Assembly (NCBI GenBank): GCA_032209605.1
Contig: JASFXZ010000001.1
Location: 18,246,256 to 18,310,255, forward strand
Length of the DNA stretch: 64,000 bases
Source: Mactromeris polynyma
Taxonomy: Eukaryota > Mollusca > Bivalvia > Venerida > Mactridae
Direction: 5' to 3'
Below are positions 34,401 through 44,075 of the stretch, piece after piece (position 1 is the stretch's first letter; each line of letters begins with the position of its first letter). The position numbers and the translations under genes were made by a program. The notes under the pieces are model-generated. The model saw only the letters and a list, made by a program, of their open reading frames with translations. It was not told the DNA's origin and did not search any database.

Positions 34401-37400
34401 GACAAAGGTGGTCGTAAAAATGTTTCTCTTCCTTCATCAATTGAAACCTTTTATGTGAGCTATTTGGCACAAAGACTTTTTGTGGGAAAACATGCAGAAA
34501 AATTGGTATTCAACGTTTTTTCCGCAAAACCTAATATCCTGTAATAATTACATGTATCCGATGAAAAAACTGAACAGTTTACCATGACCATACATATTTA
34601 TCTTGTATTGGATGTGATTTGTATGGTGGCATATTTCTGCCACCAGTTAATTACTTAATTTACTAGATAATTATGTTGTTATCACGTTAAAGAAACTAGA
34701 TAACTACTTAATTATCTAGATAGTTATGTGATGGCAGTTGTGGGCACTATCAAAGAATTTCGTGTTAAGATATTTATCTGGTATGAAAATTTATCACGAT
34801 ACTTATCTAGTTAACCACATAATTATCTAGTTAATTAAGTAGTAAACTGGTGGCAGAAATATGCCACCATAGATTTGTTTCATGAAATTATTTGATTTTT
34901 AAAGAAGTCTTATAACTAATTCAATGCAATACTCACACAAGTATTAATAATTAAATTTACAATTTTCCAATCATTTTTAACCATAATATTGTATTCAATA
35001 TATATAAATTATACATTATATCTGAGTAATTTTTTTTTACAATACAAGTTTATTGCATTAAAACATAACATGTTTCATAGCAACATAATGTACAAAATAA
35101 CAAAATTAAGCCAATGTGTATAATTTACTAGCATTTTTGTGGGGATCACAGTATGAGGCAACTGTATGCCAGCAATTTTATAGCAATTCATGATTAATTA
35201 ATATTTCCAGTATGTTTCGCTATCACCACTATGACAAAGATGGTCGTAGGAAGAAATTTATCAGACATCTACAACAACTTCGGAGCATATTGGCGGGAAA
35301 TTACGAATGACGATCAGACAAGATGGGTTGGTAATATTAATAACTGTTTGAATCAATATAAAGTATACTGGTTGTCCTAATTACCAATAATAAGGTTTCA
35401 ACCATTGCACTTTGTTAAAAACTTCGAAAATGTACATGCAAACAATATATCTTAAACACTAAATCATTTCTGTAAATGAACTTAACAAATAACTTGTAAT
35501 TAAATCTGTATTTTAGATGAAATTTCCTTTCAATCTAGCCAACCACTATTTTACTATTTATAGATCGGACCTGAGAAAGGCGTGACTCACTTGGCAACTG
35601 CGGCTATCATTAATGCTTTGTGGGATCTCTGGGCTAAAATGGAAGGAAAGGTTTGTTACAGCCTTATTTCAATTACAGAAAAATATCAAAATTCAAGTGC
35701 AACAACCCATAACTACATGTATGTAAACCGTCTCCTTTATTTATCCGTTCACATTGAATAACCAATTGAATTACAACCACAGTAACAGTAAATTACTCTA
35801 ATTTTAGCGAGAAGTGGTTAAATAAACCTGCTTGACATAATATTAGGCTCTTCGCATTGGTTCAATTTGGTGCATATCAACGTTGAAAATTATGTCTGTT
35901 TTCTAAATGATTGTCATTATTTTTCGACACAGTCGTATTAAACTCACGTTTGGTACTTGCGTCACGGCGCAGCGGTAAGGCAATTAAATCTAAAGATAAA
36001 TGTCGAAGCAAATATTGGACAGCCGAAATGCGTTTGTAAACTGGACGCTGATTTGTTCAAATCTTCATGTTGTAAACACTGGACTGGAATGAAAAAATGA
36101 CAAGAATGAACGTTTTCATAATTATGATTGAATATAGACAAACGTATCTATCATTGTATTAAACATTTGTCAGTCCCTCATCTAGGTAATTATTGTGACA
36201 AGTAATATAATAGAATGATCCAGTTTGTCTTAATTCATGCATTTCTAGTGGTTCATTTCTATTATTGTTTTTCAGCCATTGTGGAAGTTGCTGGTTGATA
36301 TGGTTAAGTATAAAGTTAATTTCACAATCAATAACTGGTCAGTAGCAAATCCGTGGTCCAGTGGTAATGCGCTGGACTAGTAATGCAGGGGTCGCAGGTT
36401 CGATCCTCCGTTCCACCACTAACAGTACTCACAGTCTTTCGGTTAGAGACAAAAACCAAGGTCCCTTTTGCGATGGTTTAAATCAGGCATGTAAAAGAAC
36501 CTGGGGTGTTTCTGGAACTGGGACATCTTCTGTATCATGCACTATCCTCCAAAAATCTAAAACATGACTGGAGGCGTCGCCCATATGGGAAACCGGTGGC
36601 GACGATAAATAAACGCAAATACAAAAGAAAACTGATATAAAATTGTGGACTTACAATTTTCCTGTCTCTAAAAGACAAATATGGTCAAATTTGATTCCTA
36701 AACTCCACATACTTTATGTTTATTGGACATGAGTATAATGTCAGAGGGTAACATACGAGTGATGGCCCTTACTCATACCTATACACTGGTTTAAAAGTAC
36801 ATGTAATAAGTAAATTAGGTTAGAAATATATAATTTCTATCAAAATGATAGGGAAAATTATTTTGAAGGTTGCTTTTGAAGACAGTGCTTATGTGTAGTA
36901 ATAGTGATATGTTTTATTTTCAGGATGCTGAACAGTTAGTTAATACAATTGACTTCACTTACATGTAGGTATATCTCATGCACATTGAACGTATTCTCGT
37001 TAATAAAATGATGAAGATACCATAGTGAAGTGACATATAATTACTTAAATTTGTTTGCATTAGTTTCTTGCTTAATGCATTTGAATATTTATTTCTAACA
37101 CCACTAAACGTTTTGTACAAAATGAATGGTTCAACGAATGCGCATAGACTTCACCATGACATGGTTTTTAAACATTTTTCTCAAATCTTCATGACTTCAT
37201 AAAAAATATTGATGCTACTTGTTTCAAAATATTACAAAATAGTTAATTTACTCCATATTCTCACTTCGTTTTCATATTGCCATATGGGGCAAATATTTCT
37301 TACTGTAAGTACATGGTGACGTCAAATGTGACGTTTTCTGGAAATGACGTCACTTAAAGAAGAGGTTGGAAATCGTACAGCGGCGCTTGTATGTTGACAA

Positions 37401-40400
37401 TATAGTTTTACGGTATACAATGTGAGTTACTGTATCTGAATACCATAGTGGTTATACCGAAATAAAACTATGCTTTCAATATTTTTTTTGTGTAGGTCTG
37501 ATGCCTTGACCAAAGCCGAAGCATTAGGTAAGAGAATAATTCAAATCATTGAAGAAGCTTCATTACAGTTTGGTCTATGTATCCCATGCCATGAAAGATT
37601 GGGCACCGAAAGCACTCTAGCACTGCTATGACGGCTGTAATATTACCTTATACCAAAACTGTTGACATAAGCCATAACTTGGAAGGTTTCGGGGACAAAA
37701 AAACGGGTTAAATGTCGTTACTGCGAGTAGTGAGTGCAAGAATGAAGTAATATCTTGACAAGTTCTAGCCTCTTGTCTTGACGACCATGGCTTTTAGGAC
37801 AATATGTGTGATATCATAAGTTGTTAGTTTGGCATTGTATGGGTCACCAGCCACAGACTGCTGAGTTTTATTCCCGATACGGTCACAATTAAGTCATTTA
37901 CATGTACATGATTTTTCTGCTTGAAAACTCCTCGAAGTAGATGACACAAGTATTATTTCTGAATAAAGTATTAGAATTATATCAGATTTTATTATGATTT
38001 GCATTGGTATGAAAATGTTATGTTCCTGATACATTGTATTTCTATCTTGTCTATACTTGATAATCAATACATAATATACGAGGGCTTATCAAAAAGTTCT
38101 TGGGAAAATGTCATAGAAAGTCGTATAGTGACATGTATGATGCTGACATGCCTTCAACTCATATTACTCACACATTTCTTAATTTCTTGTACAGCTATAT
38201 TGAAGAAAATGGACGCCACCAAGGCACAACGGGGTAATTATTCATTGAATTATTTTTACTAGTTTAAATTTACTTAAAGCTTTGTAAATAATGTTTTGAC
38301 AGTAATGCAAATTGAAAAAAGGTACAAACTTACTGCACCGCACCTTAACTAAATGAGACGATTACACCAAAAGGCACTTAAACAATAAAAACAGTGTATA
38401 AATGACATATACCTTTGCCTAGATGTGCTACGTTATTTAAAGTATAGTTATTTTAGCATGCCAAGCTGAAGGGTAAAACTTGCATTCTTCATAAAAGAAA
38501 ATGTTTCCATTACAGAGAACGAATTGTTAAGTACCGGTTATCCTTCCTACACCACTTCCTGTGGTTGGCTTGGTTACAGTGATGAGAAAATCACAAAGGT
38601 ATGTCTACCATATATGTCTTGATATCTTGATGATATACATGTGTACATAATCATTTCTTACTGAATGAAAAGTAATATTGTGGTTGCTATACAATGTTGT
38701 GACTATTTGTGGTTGCCAAGTGATTTTGTGATTCTAAGGCGATGTTGAGGTTGCTTGGCAATGCTGATGTTGCCAGGCAGTGATGATATTGCTAAACAAT
38801 ACTGTTGTTGCTAAGCAATGTTGTTGTTGATGTTGTTTTAGACACTATTGAGGTTGCTAGGCCATGTTGAAGTTGCTAGGTAGTGTTGTTGTCGAGTTAT
38901 GTTGTGTTAAAATTCTAGTTTTTCCTAAATAATTTATTTTAACATTACATTGACACTAATACAAGAATGTTAACACTTGCTTAATATATGTCATTCTTAT
39001 AGTTTCCATGTATTTCTACACAATAGTTATACTGTTTATTTACAGTTAGCAAAGGAAGCAATGGCTCAGGGAACAACACGGTAATTTGTCATTACATGTA
39101 ATTATAATAAGTATGGTGTAATCAACCACATTTTTGCAAAAACGATTAAATAAATATTTGCTACCCCATTTTACGAATACCTTTACAAGAGATGAAAGAA
39201 GCATCAAATCGCATCTCAATGAAGTTAAATTTTTTTATCACAGTTCTGTAATAAAAAATAATAAAAACGTTCCCAGTAAAACTGAGGGATTAGCAGTTCT
39301 TGGAAAAAGACCAAAGAAGTCAAGCAGGGAGCTTAAAGAGACATGAAAGTATTCACATACATGTTAACATTTACAAAGGCAAAAGGAAGACAAGAGACAA
39401 ACATGAAGGATTGGTGAAAGTAGGAGTAGGTTTAAAGAAAGACAAATATGATTCCTTAAAATGGGCAAAACATGTGAAAAACTTAAGAATAATGGGTGAA
39501 ATCGTAATTTGTTAATTTTTCAGTTTGCTCGAATATTTATCGACAGCATTTTTGATTTTCAGATTTAAGATGAAGGTTGGTAAGGACTTGCAAGATGATA
39601 TCAGAAGAGCAAAGATTTTCCGTGAAGTTATTGGATTTGATAAAATTTGGGTAAGCTATTTTCTCTGAAGATTTTTAAGTGGGAACTGTAATGATATAAT
39701 ACTATTTATCAGTATCTGTTATAATACTATTTATCAGTATCTGTTATGTCCTCCTCTCCTACGAATCAACACCAGTATTCTTGCGGTCAAATGTAAATGT
39801 CCATATGTACTGTCGTATATCACAGGGCAAACACACATTTAGAATAAAAAGAAAAGTGTGCAACTTTTACTTTTCACCCCTACGTCATTCAAGCGTTATC
39901 ATTATACCGAGAATGACCTAAATTTAATTTAACAATAATGCATCATGTAGCCAATAAAAGCTGTCACATTGTGCTACCAAATTTGCCTATATGTTTTATC
40001 TAAATGTTTACAAACTTTATTTCCAAGTCAGTGCACAGTTTCTTTTTGGTGTCAGTATACATTGTTCTAGAACAAGACAGGATTTTAAAACCATCAAATG
40101 TTATATGTACATGTATTATTTTAGTGTGTAGATGCCAACCAGAAATGGGATGTACAGGAAGCCATTGATTGGATGACAGCTCTGGCCCCTTATAAACCCC
40201 TATGGATTGAAGAACCCACAAGTCCTGATGATGTTCTTGGTCATGCAGCAATTGCTAAAGTATGGCGTTTCAACATTCTAGAACAATTCAATAATCGATC
40301 TTTTGTGCAAATTATATAAGAAAAACACATGTATTGAAACAAGAAATATCTTGAAAAAAGATGGTCGGCGCAATTTGAAGGTTAAGATTTGTTGTGCAAC

Positions 40401-42993
40401 ATATAAAATGCCGAGATGTTACGATTGCTGGTCACTCCAGATCTCAAAATGGTTTTCGGTATATTCACCGAAATTCAGTGGATTTCGGTACAGTAATGTA
40501 CCCTTTATTGAAAGGTTAACCAATCTGCTTCAAGGTTACAAACGTTGTTTGGTTGGAGAGAAGTTGGTTTAGTGGTTAACGTAAGATTTGATTGGTTTAC
40601 ACTACACCGATATGCAAATAGCAAAACCATGTTATTACGGCTGCGCCGAAAAATTCGTATGATGCCACTATGCAACGTTTTTAAAGCAATATAGGCTAAC
40701 CACAAACTCTCTCAAGATGATTTTAATGGGTATAATAATTACTACTCCATCTCCAGTGGGCAATGTTCGCTTGCAAGTAGGACAATGTATACTGGTTGAA
40801 ACTCCATGGAAACTGGGAAGGTCAGCTGATGGCCTTGTTCAGTTGAAATACTTTTGAAAAACTGTGTTGAAACCCTCAAAAATAAATAAAGCCATAATAA
40901 AATAAGTTTATATCAATTTATTTTCCAGGCATTGAATCCTCTTGGTATTGGAGTAGCTACGGGTGAAATGTGTCAGAATCGTGTTATGTTTAAGCAGTTT
41001 CTACAAGCCAATGCCTTACAATTCTGTCAGATTGACGCTTGTCGTGTAGGAGGAGTGAATGAAGTCATATCAATTATCTTAATGGCAGCTAAATTTAATG
41101 GTATGTTTTCTGTAAATATTTATGCTGTTATTTTAACGGACAGTTAATTTAATGGTATGAGTTTTCAGACATTGAAACTGTTACTTTTATGTCAACGAAA
41201 CTTTTGGTGTTTATGGTATTTACTCATTCAGGCTGTATCTTTAAGTCCCTTATCAAATTAATTATTGATTTAATATTTCGATAATCGCGACTATTGGAAG
41301 AGAAGGAATAAGTTGCTACAGGGAACGATAATTAAGAGGTCAACGGTTATAGACCTTGAAAGTTAGTCACAGTTCACTGTATGTCGTGTCATGGCTGCAA
41401 ACTTACTTCTATGTGTACATTTCAGTACCTGTATGTCCACATGCTGGGGGTGTGGCTCTCTGCGAACTAGTACAGCACTATTCAATGTTTGACTACATAA
41501 GATGTGCTGGATCCTTGAAAAACAGGTAAGATAGAGAGAAAATATGATATCAACAGAGCTGTTGATTGTTGATCCATTGTTGAGCACGACTGAAAGATCT
41601 GGTATTAACTTTACATTTTAAAAACGTCTTAAGGTTTTCATTTTAATGGTACCCAGAAGACATATTTAAAAACGACAAGACTATGTTCCTTTAATGTATT
41701 ACTGTCAGGGGTATGTAATGACCCAGTTTGGGACCCAGGAGGTCAATTCTCCTGGTCATGGATCCAAACCATATCTGGAACTCATGATTATTAACTTCAT
41801 GGACTGATTTGCATAAATATAAGAAATTTGCTTTAATTTTAAACAAACGGCTTGATCTACATAGTTGAAGTACCATACAACATAATTATGTGCTTCTGTG
41901 TTTATTTAAGGATGACAGAATTTGCTGATCATCTCCATGAACATATGATAGATCCAGTGACGATAAGGAATGGCAACTATATGCCTCCAAAGGTCAGTAG
42001 CTGTGATGATATATTGCATTAACCACTTATTTAAAATAGATTGCCCGTGCTGAACACCTAGGGGGTTAAGTGGGTAAGTGGTGGCAGTTGACAGCACTAT
42101 CAGACAATTTTTGTGTTATGATATTCATCTGGTATGAACATTTATCACCATACTTATCTAGTCAACCACATAATTTTCTAGTTTATTATGTATTTAACTG
42201 GTGGCAGAAGTCATGTGTGCACCAAATAAAATAAATAGACCAAATTGAGGTTCTATACATGTTCATACAGAAACAGTTATAATAGTCTGCTTCCCATACC
42301 CACACTCAATTGTTGAAATTTTCTGTTGAGAGCAACATTCCCTATTTGTGAAGGATGCTTATTATGTCCCCTTCGAAGAAGAGAGGGCATATTGGTTTGC
42401 ACATGTCGGGTCGGTCTGTAACCTTTTCGTTTATGACCAATTATTTAAGAACCCCTAGACCTCAAACTTGGTCCACACTTTCATCTTGGGTAGTAGAGGA
42501 ACTCTATTGATTTTGGGGTCACGTGGTCACGTGGTCAAAGGTCGCATAATGTTTTACAAACATCTCTTGTTTCGATTGGTGATTATGAGGTGTTAACCAA
42601 GATGAGGCATTTGGTCTCAACCTGTTGTCTTGTAGGAATGTAGTACATAGTTGAAGAACCAGTTTGTACTCCTTGGAAACGAGATGTATCCCAAGGGATT
42701 ACATTTTATGTGATCACCATTGTAAAGCAGACATACTCGTGTAACTTGGTGTTAAATAAAAACACAATTACAACAATAGCTTTATAACTTATGCAAAGCA
42801 AAACTTGTTCACATGAAATATTTCACATCATGAAGAATACTATTGTAATATTGAGTTTAAGCAATTTTGTATTCTAATACAGGTTCCAGGATTCATAGTT
42901 GGAATCAAGCCTGAATCATTGAAAGACTATGAATACCCTAATGGACCAGCATGGCAGAAATTATTTGATGAAGGACAGTTTGAGAGGGAATAA
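31408..42993 (+). CDS. ENOSF1: Enolase-superfamily dehydratase (L-fuconate dehydratase-like, ENOSF1)
   Basis: Mandelate-racemase-type enolase-superfamily enzyme; human ENOSF1 and bacterial relatives dehydrate L-fuconate and similar sugar acids with Mg2+. Exons: 31408-31494; 2a 32377-32479 or 2b 34253-34355; 35211-35326, 35564-35650, 36276-36302, 36924-36964, 37496-37527, 38195-38233, 38516-38598, 39046-39080, 39563-39650, 40125-40259, 40929-41100, 41426-41525, 41911-41992, 42883-42993. With either exon 2 the CDS is 1338 nt (445 aa). Visible active-site residues: KxK at 219/221 (FKMKVG), metal ligands D249 (VDANQ), E275 (WIEEP) and E304 (ATGE), then D327 (QIDACR) and H354 (CPHAGG). Four exons are only 27-41 nt. 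No mitochondrial presequence is obvious. Converges with WASHC5. Confidence 0.95.
32377..32479 (+). other. ENOSF1 alternative exon 2a
   Basis: 103 nt between a CATTCTACAG acceptor and a GTAGGT donor. It encodes 34 residues plus one base, beginning [16 protein letters not shown] and ending GKGSEI. Same length and phase as exon 2b, 25 of 34 residues identical, and many third-position differences. Both versions join exon 1 (phase 0) and exon 3 (phase 1) correctly. Confidence 0.85.
32815..32898 (+). repeat. Polypyrimidine tract with 18-bp direct repeat
   Basis: AGCCCCTCAATCCTCTCC is repeated in tandem, then more CCCCTCTAAATCCTC-type sequence. It lies in the intron between ENOSF1 exons 2a and 2b. 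C/T-rich tracts like this can bind PTB-class splicing repressors; that role here is inference. Confidence 0.6.
33260..33641. mobile_element. hAT-like MITE, 'TAGGGATGT' family, copy 1
   Basis: Left end TAGGGATGTCAATATTC and right end ACATCCCTA are inverted. Subterminal AACCGGTTAAC blocks occur at both ends. Flanks GTTTCCAC and ATTTCCAT are an imperfect 8-bp target duplication, typical of hAT. Related copy at 57952-58410. Lies between ENOSF1 exons 2a and 2b. Confidence 0.72.
34066..34190 (+). repeat. Minisatellite, 5 x 25 bp, upstream of ENOSF1 exon 2b
   Basis: Units start at 34066, 34091, 34116, 34141 and 34166, consensus GACACATTTAGCTAACCGGG plus TCAAT. The array ends 62 bp before exon 2b. 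Confidence 0.9.
34253..34355 (+). other. ENOSF1 alternative exon 2b
   Basis: 103 nt between a TTTCTTTTAG acceptor and a GTATGT donor. It encodes [16 protein letters not shown] through GRGTEI. Nine residues differ from exon 2a: S/A, P/A, E/T, I/L, Q/E, S/H, V/A, K/R and S/T. Because 103 is not a multiple of 3, using both or neither would break the frame. Confidence 0.85.
34624..34869. mobile_element. TA-flanked MITE with ~55-bp inverted termini
   Basis: Left end TGGTGGCATATTTCTGCCAC and right end GTGGCAGAAATATGCCACCA, with TA at 34622-34623 and 34870-34871. The ends are themselves small hairpins (TGGTGGCA/TGCCACCA). Subterminal TAGATAATTATG blocks are also inverted. A half copy lies at 42062-42215. 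In the intron after ENOSF1 exon 2b. Confidence 0.85.
36349..36630 (+). mobile_element. tRNA-derived SINE in ENOSF1 intron 5
   Basis: The tRNA-like head has an A-box-like TGGTCCAGTGGTAATGCG, an anticodon-arm-like CTGGACTAGTAATGCAG and a B box GGTTCGATCC (36397-36406). A ~210-bp body and an A-rich tail ATAAATAAACGCAAATACAA follow. It has an anticodon-stem mismatch and no clean acceptor stem, so it is not called as a tRNA gene. Confidence 0.72.
37250..37394 (-). mobile_element. MITE with TGACGTCA-bearing ends, copy C (one end only)
   Basis: Reversed partial copy of the family at 10350, 15602 and 46788. It keeps the CCATATGGGGCAAATATT block, an intact TGACGTCA and the end CGTACAGCGGCGCT. Lies in ENOSF1 intron 6. 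Confidence 0.78.
38690..38895 (+). repeat. Degenerate 'GTTGCTAGGCAATG' repeats
   Basis: About nine loosely spaced copies of GTTGCYARGCAATGTTG-like sequence in ENOSF1 intron 9. Spacing is irregular, so it is an old decayed array. Confidence 0.6.
40343..40653 (+). repeat. Dispersed repeat family 'GATGGTCGG', copy 4 (longest)
   Basis: Longest copy, 311 bp, in ENOSF1 intron 12. Both ends contain GCGCCGA or its reverse (TCGGCGC near the left, TGCGCCGA at the right), hinting at short inverted termini. Confidence 0.78.
42062..42215 (+). mobile_element. Half copy of the TA-flanked 'TGGTGGCA' MITE
   Basis: Matches the right half of 34624-34869, from GTGGCAGTTG through TATCTAGTCAACCACATAAT to CTGGTGGCAGAAG. 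The left half is absent. In ENOSF1 intron 15. Confidence 0.72.
42362..42580 (+). repeat. Bivalve-type dispersed repeat 'ATGCCCC...AAGAGATG', near full copy
   Basis: Runs from TATGTCCCCTTCGAAGAAGA through AACCTTTTCGTTTATGACCA to ACAAACATCTCTTGTT. Reverse copies lie at 53416-53632 and 56648-56840. In ENOSF1 intron 15. Confidence 0.75.
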
Positions 42994-43123
42994 ACAGAAA
43001 CATTGTTGTCTGCACAGTCTTACATAGTTTGTAGCTTCTCGCAAATTAACTTGTGTACTGTAAGATATTGATGAAATTTAAATGAATTTGATGGCTGGTG
43101 CAAATGACACAACCGAATGTTAC

Positions 43124-43129
43124 ATTAAA
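43124..43129 (+). terminator. ENOSF1 polyadenylation signal candidate
   Basis: ATTAAA about 130 nt after the ENOSF1 stop. The region between the convergent genes has no AATAAA on this strand closer to the stop. Confidence 0.35.
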
Positions 43130-43350
43130 CAGTTCATAAAATCATGATATGAGTGATTATTGTATCTACATCTAGAGTATCTAATAAGAAAACTATCAAA
43201 TCAACTTGTATTGTTGTCTGTTTTAGTCCATATAAATACATGAGTCGGCTCAGTCCTCAAACACATTCAGAGCTATTACAATAACTTATTTACATATTCG
43301 ATGTCAACAATGACAACCAATCAGCCACAGAGGCCCCGCCCCCCCTCAGA

Positions 43351-43627
43351 CCTGAGGTGCGTTTTTTAGAGGTAGCGAAAGTGAGCAAGAAGTTAGCCAA
43401 TGTAGAAAAGGCAGCTGTCTAAAAAACGCTTGAATGCTTTGCTAGCTACAAAATGACGCATGCCAGACCATACGACACTGTTCCGCATGGACGCCATTTT
43501 GTTTAGCAAAGCTAGCACTGTCAGGTCACGCTACCTATCTAAAGATAGGGGCTACTTTTTCTACGTTTAAGAAACGGCAACGCTACTTTCCCTCTATTTT
43601 TCCTACCTCTTAAAAACACACCTCAGG
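43351..43627. mobile_element. MITE between convergent ENOSF1 and WASHC5
   Basis: Left end CCTGAGGTGCGTTTTTTAGA and right end its near reverse complement, finishing CACACCTCAGG, with ~35 bp of inverted similarity. The interior is relatively GC-rich and has no frame. Confidence 0.75.
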
Positions 43628-43977
43628 ATTAGGATTATATCTGTTGCACAAGTTTTATATAGAATAATAACAAAACAAAATTCTACTATCATTACACAAT
43701 AGATACAGTATATTGCACATTTTGGCATATACAAACATAAATAAATTATGAAACAAGCAAAACAAATATGCACTGTTCATCATTCATCATTTCAGTTATA
43801 GTTTAATGTCTTCATACATGCAATAACATGTTCTTATCTAGCACACTATATAAAGCAATAATAATGAAGATATGTAAATATCACAGTTTTTTCAAAGTTC
43901 TCAGCACAATGATAGTGAAACCAAGTATAAGATTCACCCATTCACATACTCCATGAGAAAATATTTTGTTAAACTTT

Positions 43978-43983
43978 TTTATT
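43978..43983 (-). terminator. WASHC5 polyadenylation signal candidate
   Basis: AATAAA on the minus strand, about 93 nt after the WASHC5 stop codon. Confidence 0.4.
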
Positions 43984-44075
43984 CACAGATGTAAATGTCT
44001 CATGTGGAATGTACCCTTAAAACATCTTACAACAGTTATGCAGCCATCAGTAACTAACGTTGATATATGTCTGTA

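Noticed and set aside
36351..36417. Possible tRNA gene (AGT anticodon-like loop)
   Set aside because: Good A and B boxes, but the anticodon stem has a mismatch, the acceptor stem does not pair, and a SINE body with an A-rich tail follows.
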